From positions 165,637 to 229,636 of the forward strand of contig NW_020654422.1 in assembly GCF_003589595.1 (NCBI RefSeq): 64,000 nucleotides of DNA, given 5' to 3'. Below the pieces are notes generated by a model that was not told the DNA's origin, ran no database searches, and saw only the letters and a list, made by a program, of their open reading frames with translations. The DNA comes from Hyposmocoma kahamanoa. Lineage: Eukaryota > Arthropoda > Insecta > Lepidoptera > Cosmopterigidae. The position numbers and the translations under genes are program-made. This document shows positions 55,208 to 64,000 of the stretch, piece by piece. Numbering within the stretch: position 1 is the first letter of the stretch; each line of letters begins with the position of its first letter.

Positions 55208-55560
55208 ATGTTAGTAAACTGCAAAAGCAACATTGTAGGCAGATTGTATTACGCAATTGTCACTGACTTACTTGGCAGAATCCCTTCACTCGAGAATAAG
55301 CCCTTTGTGGCACAAGCACATCACTTTCGAATGTACCGAATTGCGCAAAGCGGCGCGCGCGCAATCTATCTTACAAATTTACGATACGAACACCACACAC
55401 ATCGATCGTCGCTTGGACGTACGACTCTTTTGGCGGCCGACACAACACTGCAGGTTTGCGAATTCATGCCTTCATACCATGCGCAATGGCAGGACCTTGT
55501 TACCTTCCCAGTACAATTGGACCTCTCAATATTCTTCATTACTTTAGTACGGTAGATGAA
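55208..55560. other. GC-richer segment with overlapping open frames
   Basis: 115 and 96 forward codons and 68 reverse codons overlap here without a recognisable domain. CpG words (GCGCAAAGCGGCGCGCGCGC) cluster at 55341-55360. An unidentified element or an old exon are both possible. Confidence 0.3.
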
Positions 55561-55794
55561 TAGATGGTTCAAATTACTCTGGACATGGTTTTAAATGCGT
55601 TCGTGTAATTATTAAAAGGAAGGAGGACAACCTCTGATGTGACAAGCAGCGGGTTTACTGACACGGTAAGATTGCTGTGAACAAAAAAAGGGAAATTCGA
55701 ATTTGGGAACCTACTTACCGGAAATTCAACATTGCCGACTTGTAAGTGGATTTCGATATTCATTATAAATAAAATATAAAAATTATACTAAAAA

Positions 55795-55979
55795 TAACGC
55801 GCACATTTATGCAGCACCACACTTGGGAAACCCTAAATCGAGGATGCCATGGGCGAAAGAAATAAATGTAGGCCATATAAATATTTCCTCCGGCCCGGGA
55901 AAAGAATGCGAGACTTCTGCACGCAGAGGTAAACTACTACCAAAACCGTCATGGTAACTATTGATCCACAGAGGCAGTT
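55795..55979 (-). mobile_element. Family B SINE
   Basis: Reverse copy, shortened body. The B box region is decayed (CCGGCCCGGGAAAAGAATGC) and the head ends GATCCACAGAGGCAGTTT. Confidence 0.7.
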
Positions 55980-56000
55980 TATATAATAATATAGTTACAC

Positions 56001-56165
56001 ATAGGAAATGAAACTATTTTCCCGGATTTAAATCGCGTATATTTGTTTTTTCAAACAAACCGACGTTTCGGGCCCTTTACAGGTCCCATGGTCACGGTTG
56101 ACTCGTCTCATGGTCAACCGTAACCATGGGACCTGCAAAGGGCCCGAAATATCGGTTTGTTTGTT
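56001..56165 (+). repeat. Family I copy with long hairpin
   Basis: The forward unit (GGAAATGAAACTATTTTCCC, TCAAACAAACCGACGTTTCG) turns back on itself: 56052-56102 and 56112-56163 are inverted copies of about 51 bp with four mismatches and a 9-base spacer. Confidence 0.85.
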
Positions 56166-56627
56166 AATAATATTTTGTTTCCACACAATTTAATCACTAC
56201 TTAAAAAATCGTGCATTTTTTAGACATTGTCACATTTGCACTATGCTTTAATTTTTTTTAATTGCAACTTTTAAAACAAATCAAGCAAGGTATCTGCTTA
56301 TAATGGACAGAAAAGTCAGCTGTAAAAAGTTCCGCAAGTTATTGCATTTTTTAAGAAAACTTGTTTAATCCTCTATAATAAACCACAGACTCACAAGTTT
56401 GATAATGGGTCAGCAAAACGAGCTCCTTATTTGTATGTATATAAGTATGTTATGAGTAATTATTGACCTCGTGACTAGTTGGATGACGCAAATACATAAC
56501 GTCACTTTCGGTATTGTAAATGTAACCCTTTGCGGACGATACACCGTTTATTTTTCCTTGAATGTAAAGTTTCTGATTTATACGGGATTTAACCGCGGAT
56601 CACCTCCCGAGATTTAGAAACCTAAGG
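56166..56627. other. Unassigned stretch
   Basis: Nothing recognised. Confidence 0.4.
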
Positions 56628-56785
56628 GCGCGTTCCCACTTTGTCGTCACGTTTTATTATCGTTGGACGACTGTCGTGTCTAGCCTGTTTCCATATCACG
56701 ACTATCTGTCGTGGACGAATTTCTATCGTTGAACGACTGTCGTGATTAGCTGTTCCCACTAGATCGTGACGACAATAGGAGATGC
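56628..56785 (+). repeat. Family G copy 3
   Basis: Very close to copy 2 (GTCGTCACGTTTTATTATCG, CACTAGATCGTGACGACAAT). Ends directly before the transposase relic. Confidence 0.75.
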
Positions 56786-56815
56786 GGCAATCTATCGTGT
56801 TCATGAAACTAACAA

Positions 56816-57342
56816 TCAAGTAAGATTCTCGCACGTTTGGTGCGGAATTATGAGAAATATGGTTGTGTTAGTCCACGTGTACGAAGGTCATTTGAACACT
56901 ATCAAGTATCTTGAAATACTGCATCTCTTAAGAAATGAGTTAAATGTTTTGTCCGAGGAAGAGCGAAATCGAATAATTCTGCAGCAAGATGGCGCTCCAG
57001 CCCATAACAGCAGAGTTACTACTGCCTACATTAGTAACCATTTTAATACCTGGATTGGTACGAACGGCACAATCAGATAGTCTGCGCGATCACCGGATCT
57101 CACCCCTTTAGATTTTTTTGTGGGGATATGTTAAAAACCAAATTTACCTTAAATCCTATGCGAGTGTAAACGAGTTGAAGGCTGAGGTTCAGAATACGAT
57201 TTGTAACACAATTCATCACAACACGTTATTAAAAGATACTCAAAATAAATTCGTTAAAAGATTGAATTTGTGTATCCAACAAAATGGAGCTCATTTCGAG
57301 CAACTTATAGTTAGATTACCATTTTTTTCGTTTTATTAAAAT
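56816..57342 (+). pseudogene. Tc1/mariner-type transposase, C-terminal half
   Basis: The forward strand reads RFSHVWCGIMRN, EGHLNTIKYLEIL, RNRIILQQDGAPAHNSR, then a stop, SARSPDLTPLDFF and, after a frameshift in a T-run near 57113-57120, LWGYVKNQIY and IQQNGAHFEQLI. The D of QQDGAPAH and the D of TPLDFF are the last two catalytic acids of the IS630/Tc1/mariner group. About 40 residues separate them, longer than the 34 of mariner and near the DD41D type. The N-terminal DNA-binding part and the first catalytic D are missing. Confidence 0.85.
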
Positions 57343-57815
57343 ACGTTAAGATTTCATGGTTTTTTTTTCGTTTGATTAACCAATTTTGTGAGAGGGATTT
57401 TATTCTTATAATTAACCCTATCGATCGATGCAATAAAAGTGCAGGGTGCATTTTTTTCAGATTAAAGGAGGTTCGATTCCCGCGTGTTGCTAGAAATTTT
57501 CGAAAATCTATGAATGCAGTTTAATTTCTTTTAAAAAATAAAGGAGTGTTTCCTTTAAGTAAAATTTTCTATCTCCAGTATTTAGAGTACTTTCTCTCCA
57601 GGTGGCATTACAAATTTCCACCCGGTATTGTTACGTCACAAGCATGTTTGTAATGTACTGTGATTCAGCATATAAACGAATTATCTATCTACATAAAATG
57701 TGAAATATAAATTATGTACGGTATTGTGACCTCATCTACTTCAAATACAAACTGAAATAATTACCAATAACCGGTCGCCACGAAAGTATTTGAAATGTCA
57801 ATTACAAAATACATT
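57343..57815. other. Unassigned stretch
   Basis: Nothing recognised. Confidence 0.4.
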
Positions 57816-57890
57816 ACTGTTTTGGACAAGCGTGTTGCTTACCACTAGGCACACGACTTGTTCCGCCTTTCACTCGGTATCATAAATAAT
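57816..57890 (+). repeat. Family A 3' fragment
   Basis: TTTTGGACAAGCGTGTTGCT to CACTCGGTATCATAAAT. Confidence 0.65.
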
Positions 57891-58984
57891 TCTAAAAAAG
57901 TGAAATACCTATTACAAAATACATTTTAAGATGCAATTGAAATAAAAATTCAGAAAATACTAAACACGTATATTTATATCAATTTGTATTTTAAATACGT
58001 TTTCAGTTACAAGTAATTCCAATATTACCCAACCCTGTGTACAGGCAGCTGTATCAGCAAGCAGACTGCTAATGTAGTCGGAGCTTCCCTTCTACATTTT
58101 AAATGAAGTATAAATGTCGTTTTTCGATATTGCAAATTTAAACTATATGTGAAGTAATTGAAGTTCAATTCTCAATGAATAATTTTGTCTAATTGTAAGT
58201 TGATCTAATTCAAGGAGAAAGAGTTAGGCCATTTGAGTTCGAAATTCTTCTATTTTGTCAGTAAAATGTTTTTACAGAGGCAACCGTGAAGGCGGTACCC
58301 CCTGATCTATATTTATGACGTCCTAAGATACTTTTGTGGAAAAAGCGAGGCTTCGATTCCGAATTAAATATTGTAAAGACAAAGCCTATTGTAAAGACAA
58401 AAGACGCAAAGTCAAACCGAGTATGGCGTAACCACGGATTACGAGATTTACAAAAACGTAATTAATCCAATTGTTGAACATAGGTTTCCTCTTAGTTCGA
58501 ACACAACAATTTTACTTGTCAAATGTTTATGCTATAATCTTTGAATTATTCCTAATTTTATCAGGCAATTATTAATTATTATATATCAGATTATTTCTGA
58601 CCGAGTCCACAGCGAGTAAATAATCTCAGTGTAGTTGTTAGAGGCCATTGTTTAATTCTCTTTGTTCTTCTTTCTAATTTTAACATTTAAGTCGAGTTAG
58701 AAAGTTAAAACATACGTTTGATGACGATGAGACGTTGGTGCTTAGAACTACAGAGTTGAGGCGATAGCTTTAGGATCCCGAAGAAATGTCCATAAATCAA
58801 CAGTACGTTTGAAATATACATCTACACAATAATTCTAATTATATTAATGAAATTAGAATATTTTGACAAAAATTTCATAAATATTTGGAAAAATTGGTGT
58901 TGCAACTAAACATCGCCAAGTTAAGTTAAATATAGTCTACCTGCCTAATCCAAATTACGTCAATTTTTACTTAGCAGATTTCTT
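57891..58984. other. Unassigned stretch
   Basis: A short direct duplication (TTGTAAAGACAAAG) at 58372-58402; otherwise nothing recognised. Confidence 0.4.
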
Positions 58985-59095
58985 TAATCCCGAAAACATC
59001 CAGGATCGATAAAATGTTGTCGCAAAGCCACTTTCTGACTCTGTTCCTCGAAAAAACTCTACCTATTCTGATCAATCATGATCTAGCAAAGTCTA
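58985..59095 (-). repeat. Family P fragment
   Basis: Matches 49500-49620 in the same strand sense; frame broken. Confidence 0.5.
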
Positions 59096-59475
59096 GTTAA
59101 TAATATCAAAAAGTCTGAGTTTATTATGGTCTTTGGAGCCGCTAGTAAAGTGTCCTACAAGTATCCGTTATTAATCCAAAGGATCACACTTAGAAGGGTT
59201 AGCCACTTTAAACACTTGAGATACGTTGCCAACACAGAAAAATACTAAATACAGTAAAGTGCTTAGTTTGCGTGCCACGTATGCCAACAGCTCGCGGAAT
59301 TCCGCAAACTTGAGTTCAGTCCGCTATAACATTATGATGGTGTTTCGTATTATCATTAAGTTTTATTTAAAGTTTAAAGTTTCTGTTTATCGTAATGATT
59401 TTTTTATAACTTTATACCGCTGCAGTATAGTCGCTTTCTTTTTAAAAACTAAGTAAATATCGTGAATTCGTCATC
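59096..59475. other. Unassigned stretch
   Basis: Nothing recognised. Confidence 0.4.
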
Positions 59476-59520
59476 GAACACAGTATTGTTCATATTACTG
59501 CTTGGCGGCAGAAATAGGTA
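59476..59520 (-). repeat. Family A short fragment
   Basis: ACTGCTTGGCGGCAGAAATA block only. Confidence 0.6.
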
Positions 59521-59969
59521 CAATTCTCGCACAAATTGTATGCACGTTATGTACAACATACATGTTTCATATAATCGACCACAAGGTACCTTTATTCGCA
59601 TATTGACACATAGATAAATTAACTCAGTTCAATTTAGACTACCATTTTCAAAAATTTTGTGTAATTGAGCGACAATGCGACCCTGACCGAAATCTATTTT
59701 GTTATAAAATGAGTGTAGTGCCGTTTTAGATAATGCTTCAATTTTGTCGTTTTCAAATTGTTACTAAGTACTTACCGTCATTTCATTGAACCAAATAGCG
59801 GAAATTCTAAATGTGTAAAAATGGCATTTTATCTTTCTAAAGAGGTGTTACAGAACCAGTATGAACTAATCGATTATGAATACTAACGTCATTACATAAA
59901 CTGAATTTCCCGTGAATTTTGTTTTCGTCGTTGCATTTTTCCTTGTCACTTCTTAAGTCTCTCTCCTAA

Positions 59970-60036
59970 GAACTCCAGGTGAGAATCCGTCCAGAGAAGT
60001 GCTACCACCATACCTATCACTGCCGCCAAGTAATAA
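59970..60036 (+). repeat. Family A short fragment
   Basis: 5' end of the unit (AATCCGTCCAGAGAAGTGCT, CTGCCGCCAAGTAATAAT), the reverse of the fragment 450 bp away. Confidence 0.55.
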
Positions 60037-60654
60037 TTATACTTACCAAAAATAATCGAGGATGATCCCTATCATTTGAAACAAAAACCTGAATTATCTT
60101 CTGCCTAAACTACACTACATTATACATATTTCTTTTTCTTTGTGATATTTTTATGTTAATATAATGAAAAATGAAAATATGTATTTAAAAAAAAAAATTT
60201 TGTGGTAAGTTAAAAAGTTTGGGAAACTGTGGTCTAGAGTGTTTATTGTGTCTGGATGTAGAGTTGAATGTACTGTGTCAGTGAAAAGAAATTTCATGAA
60301 GAATATTGAAAGTTTTACAACATTTCATTAACATGTTTTAAGAAAGTATTTGTAAATTGTATTTTATTAAAACATAGCACGTATTTTGCCCAGCTGTACT
60401 TGCGGTGAGCAGCTGGTATGTCGTGCAGACTGCACTGGCAGTTGGCAGTCGCGGTGCAACTTTTGTGACTGTAATATGAAAACTTGTTTATTTTACACAA
60501 AGAAAAACAAAATAGTAAAAATAGGAAGTAATGAGTGTGTGTGTTCGTTATTTTATTGTATTGTTTAACCAATTCATCAAATAATTAGTAGATTTAGGCG
60601 TTATTTTACGGAAATCCATCAATAAAAATGGAAGTAAATTAATTTTAACCCATT
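60037..60654. other. Unassigned stretch
   Basis: A GC-richer patch at 60388-60455 (TTGCGGTGAGCAGCTGGTAT) with no domain on either strand. Confidence 0.4.
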
Positions 60655-60725
60655 GAATGTTCATCGTCGACCTCATCATCACTTTCCATCAGATGAGATG
60701 GAGGTGAAATGCCCAAATGTTTTGA
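60655..60725 (+). repeat. LINE M 3' tail
   Basis: TTCATCGTCGACCTCATCATC, cut here to its key words TCGTCGACCTCATCATC and GATGAGATGGAGGTGAAATG, matches the tail at 35875-35930. Confidence 0.65.
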
Positions 60726-60874
60726 TATTAAAAAAAAGTTAAATTCTTATTAAGAGATTAACATTCTTACATTAGCGTCACAGTACATTTACGAAAATGT
60801 TATTTATGTTATTTTTTATGAAAAATAGTTACAGACATAAAGAGTAACAAGCGAAATAAAAATAAAGTAGCTTC

Positions 60875-61090
60875 TCTTCACAAAGCCACAAATTCATTTA
60901 AGAGGCGGTGTATAATAAGACTCCGATTGATATTCAAAATTTGCCATTTACGAAGTTTAAAAGTATAGTGAAACAAAAACCTTATACTAAAGGTTATTTA
61001 TGATATAGCTTCTGCGTACTTGAATGACAAGAAAACGTGGTATGGACCCGATTAGCTCTTGCAGGTAGTCTCAATCTAAGATGTTTGAAA
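60875..61090 (+). pseudogene. LINE C-terminal end, copy 2
   Basis: YNKTPIDIQNLPFTKFKSIV, KQKPYTKGY, then one frameshift, DIASAYLNDKKTW. Matches 9590-9840 over coding end and 3' UTR (CTTCWGCRTACTTG, TTTGAAATAAA). Confidence 0.7.
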
Positions 61091-62508
61091 TAAACGTTAA
61101 ATGTATTCAAATGTAATATACATATAAACGAGCAACCCCTAAAGTTTTTATAGTCTGTTCCAATCCTCAGCAAAAGTCATTTTGAATAAAAAGTAAACAA
61201 ACCTGTTTGGTTAAAATTCTATAGCAATCACTCAATAAGTCGAACAAGTAACACACTTTCATGTATATTTCGAAGATTTCGACTTGATATAATATCACTT
61301 TTTCCAACAATATTCATTTGAGTAGCATCGTAAAATCGTATTTGAAAAATGGTAGTCCAAAAGTGAGGTTATTATTCATCTATACTTCTATACCTTATTA
61401 TGGTTGCATAGTGTTGTTCCAAAAAAAACATTCGGTTCAATCAATTGAAGTTTAGTAATTGATTATTAAATCGAACATTTCAATAGCAATCGAACGAGTA
61501 GCTAAATGTAAGGACTTGAAGGTGGATTTAAATTGAAATATTAAATATGCTTACATAGCTTATTTATGGAAAACCGCTAGTATGAGTCAATTGAACAAAT
61601 CGATTCATTCAATTAATTAATCGATTTGTAGTTGGCGTTACAATTGGCCATCACTAAACCGTCTATGGTCGGGTCAGTGACCTATTTGTTTACTTTTCGG
61701 TCAAAATGGATTGAAATGAAGTATAGCTCACTCTTCTCAGGGGATTTTGCCTTTCGAATGATATTAAATAATATGCCGATTTCAAAATGTAATTTGCTGA
61801 CTTGAGTAATAAAGGTGATTTGAATTTTGAATTGATATTTAAACCTTCACTGAGTTTGCGAAGTAGCAAATTACCTTTCTTCCATTTTTACTTTACAAAA
61901 TTGCAAGACATCATTATTGGTTCGTCAAGAGTACACATCAAACTTATCACTTTGAATGTGACTCGTTCTTACCACGAGCTGTATAGAGGTGAATTTATTT
62001 TTATATAATAATTTTTATTAATTAAATTTATATAATAAAATTTATGTTTCCATGTTGACGTGCTTTTGATTCTATAAGTAAACCCTAAAGAATTCATTGC
62101 AATTGTTGTGCTTTGAAGTTGATGTATGACCCCGTACGGTTTGCGATCGAAACGGCGTTCCCTGGGGTTCGGAAGCTCGGGACTTGAATTGGTTCGCTGC
62201 CTCAGAGATACGTACAGGTTCCGCAGTAGCGGCTTTACCTATTCAAATTTCAATTCATTTATTCATATCATAAAACATAGTCCATAATAATACATGAATT
62301 ACATCATATTACTAATTATACCTACTACATATTGCTTATATTAACTATTCTGAAGTTACAGCGGCTAGTAGCTGACTACGACGAACAAACAGTAACAGTT
62401 GAATGAATAGAAAGTTGTATCTTCTCGACAACAGCTGTCTTCTTTCATGCCCACATTGCATAATCAATTTTATTTCGATCAATTAAGTTTAAAATGAAGA
62501 AAACATTT
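61091..62508. other. Unassigned stretch
   Basis: 1.4 kb. 61430-61640 is rich in CAATTGA/TCGATTTG words. 62245-62305 (TTCAATTCATTTATTC) resembles a retroelement end in reverse. No domain found. Confidence 0.4.
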
Positions 62509-62616
62509 AGGAAATTAAACTATTTTTCCGGATTTAAATCGCGTATATTTGTTTTTTCAAACAAACCGACGTTTCGGGCCCTTTACAGGTCCCATGGTCA
62601 CGGTTGACTGAGGTGG
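62509..62616 (+). repeat. Family I copy
   Basis: TAGGAAATTAAACTATTTTT through CCGACGTTTCGGGCCCTTT to GGTCACGGTTGACTGAG, without the inverted second arm seen at 56112. Confidence 0.7.
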
Positions 62617-62954
62617 TACAGTCTTCAACCAGTTATGTCTAATATTAAAAATTTATTATGCCTCACCGGTGCAGGATGTGGTATTGACATAGTAATTGAA
62701 GGTGAAGGTCAATTTTGTATCTTGTATAGTTTACCGATATCATTCGGCAAGAAGATTTTGTAGTTTAACATCTATCGACACCTTTCGGATATATTTCCGA
62801 TTAGTGCCTCTAGTCTCTATCATTACACTTATGCAAAGACGCATTCCGGATATTGATGGGGTTGCCACGTTTCTGTAGTACCTCTGGTAGGTACCTTATT
62901 TTAAAGTCGGTTAAAAATACGCTCTATTTGTTTAGCTTTTACGTTTTAATTTAA
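62617..62954. other. Unassigned stretch
   Basis: Nothing recognised. Confidence 0.4.
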
Positions 62955-63135
62955 ATTACCGTTCCGGGCACGCGGGCTAGCCTGGCTTAAATTTGATCTA
63001 CGCGGCAGCCCGCGCGACGACCGCGCGGCGGCTGGGCGGCGGCCGTGCGGTAATTTTATTGATGTACAGGAAGGTGTGGTAACTGGCCGCCTCGCCGCGT
63101 GGCGACCGCGCGAAAACTTTCTTCTCGCGTAACTG
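62955..63135. other. CpG-rich spot
   Basis: GCGCGACGACCGCGCGGCGG and CTCGCCGCGTGGCGACCGCG form the most GC-rich stretch of the right half. CGACCGCGCG-type words recur about 100 bp apart. A 79-codon arginine-rich reverse frame is explained by composition. Confidence 0.4.
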
Positions 63136-63504
63136 GGTGCATAAGTGTCAATTACCATCAGAACCGTTGTCGCTAAAATTTGCACTATTGTAATATGTTA
63201 AACACTATAAAATCTTGATAATGATTGGTCGTACTTTCTAATTTAAAAAGATGTAACAAATTCTGTAGGTACCGTTAATAATTTAAACTTTACCCTGTTG
63301 ACATATCGTTGACAGTCCAATACCTATTATTGCAATTTACGACGTGTTGATTCTATATTGCAATTTCAATCTATGTTCTGCCATTAATATAATATATTCC
63401 TTATATTAAAATACGCATCTTATATTTACATATATTTATAGACAATGAAATATCTTGTAAAGGCAGTGATATAGAAAAATGTAAAGAGTTATTTCCAACC
63501 ATAT
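63136..63504. other. Unassigned AT-rich stretch
   Basis: Nothing recognised until the LINE coding relic; its last 60 bp may belong to that relic. Confidence 0.4.
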
Positions 63505-64000
63505 ATTAATGCGCATCAAGGTGCGCTATTTGCTAACGAATTACTAAACTTTTGTACTGAGCAATCATGGAGTTGTATTGATATGCAGTTATTGCCAGGA
63601 GAGTTACCCTTTTGTTGGTAATGCACATGGGTGTCGTCGGTGGTTAGACCACTGCGTTGTGTCTAGTGCAGCGCGAAATACGGTATTGAATGCGTCAGTG
63701 ATTTACGACGTTTTGTTGATTGAATGTAATATTAACTTAATTAAACAAAAAATATGTAATTCTATTTATGTTCAAATTTCATAATTATTGTCACTCTAAG
63801 CTTAGAGACGTTGATTTCCCAAACGAGTTTAGACATTGTGCTAACAGATACTGTAATAATAATAACCATAAGCAGATAATTGATGACATGTATAATAGTA
63901 CCTATTGTAGGTACCCTTAATGAGGGCGCTGAGCTAAGTTACACTGAATCTAGATCAAGTTTAAGACGTAAATATATACCTGGTTGGAATAAGCATGTAA
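63505..64000 (+). pseudogene. LINE ORF2, endonuclease end and linker, partial
   Basis: Forward translation: HQGALFANELLNFCTEQSWS, CIDM, then (frame change) SYPFVGNAHGCRRWLDHCVV, VLNASVIYDV, LIECNINLIK; later FRHCANRYCNNNNHKQIIDD and NEGAELSYTES, RSSLRRKYIPGWNKHV to the window edge. This is the C-terminal half of the APE-type endonuclease domain (AHGCRRWLDH) and the linker before the reverse transcriptase of a metazoan LINE, from memory. About seven residues are deleted after YDV, where the catalytic S/N-D-H segment should be, so the endonuclease is dead. At least three frameshifts. Continues beyond the window. Confidence 0.8.

Overview
The window is eukaryotic, AT-rich, non-coding DNA, almost certainly from an insect and most likely a moth or butterfly. 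That assignment is an inference from repeat families I recognise from memory (short tRNA-derived SINEs, mariner and R1-type relics, a LINE 3' end usual in Lepidoptera); no search was run. I see no intact host gene, no rRNA gene and no tRNA gene that is clearly not part of a SINE. Nearly everything that can be explained is a decayed or short transposable element, and short open frames across the window are mostly readings through these repeats.

Repeat families, labelled here for cross-reference: A, the about 300 bp 3' untranslated end of a LINE (19 loci), whose parent coding end is preserved only at 54190-54665; B, a SINE with a tRNA-like head (11 loci); C, a second SINE with an internal tRNA-like part (about 10 pieces, four of them head to tail at 36352-37210); D, a 286 bp MITE with about 31 bp terminal inverted repeats and 8 bp target duplications (5 copies); E, a 200-350 bp AT-rich repeat (12 loci); H, a 165 bp MITE with 3 bp TNA duplications (2 copies); plus smaller families G, I, J, L, P, Q, R, S, T and U. 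Coding relics: a DD34D mariner (6641-7035), an R1-clade LINE (7062-7940), a Tc1/mariner relative with about 40 residues between its last two acidic residues (56816-57342), and LINE ORF2 fragments at 6230, 9590, 20560, 35500, 41160, 48149, 60875 and 63505 (the last runs off the right edge).

Layout. 0-6 kb: J, A, B, E and H. 6-8 kb: a dense pile of LINE, mariner, R1-like LINE and SINE. 8-20 kb: L, LINE end, B, A, E, C and the R MITEs, some nested. 20-29 kb: LINE end, a D/A/D cluster, C, B, a 530 bp possible MITE, and a 22 bp tandem array. 30-31.6 kb: a degenerate tandem array of about 110-145 bp units ending in a 100 bp assembly gap (31614-31713). 32-38 kb: L with a perfect hairpin, D, A carrying a nested foldback element, B, LINE, C cluster. 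38-48 kb: A, a palindromic foldback element, LINE tails, D, E, G/U, and a CpG-rich spot with a possible first exon (47515-47630). 48-57 kb: LINE, A with nested H, G, E, L, a longer A-type LINE, B, a long hairpin, transposase relic. 57-64 kb: sparse fragments and a LINE endonuclease relic at the edge.

No genes act together here. The interest lies in insertion history (nesting, target duplications, inverted dimers) and in a few unexplained structured or CpG-rich stretches.
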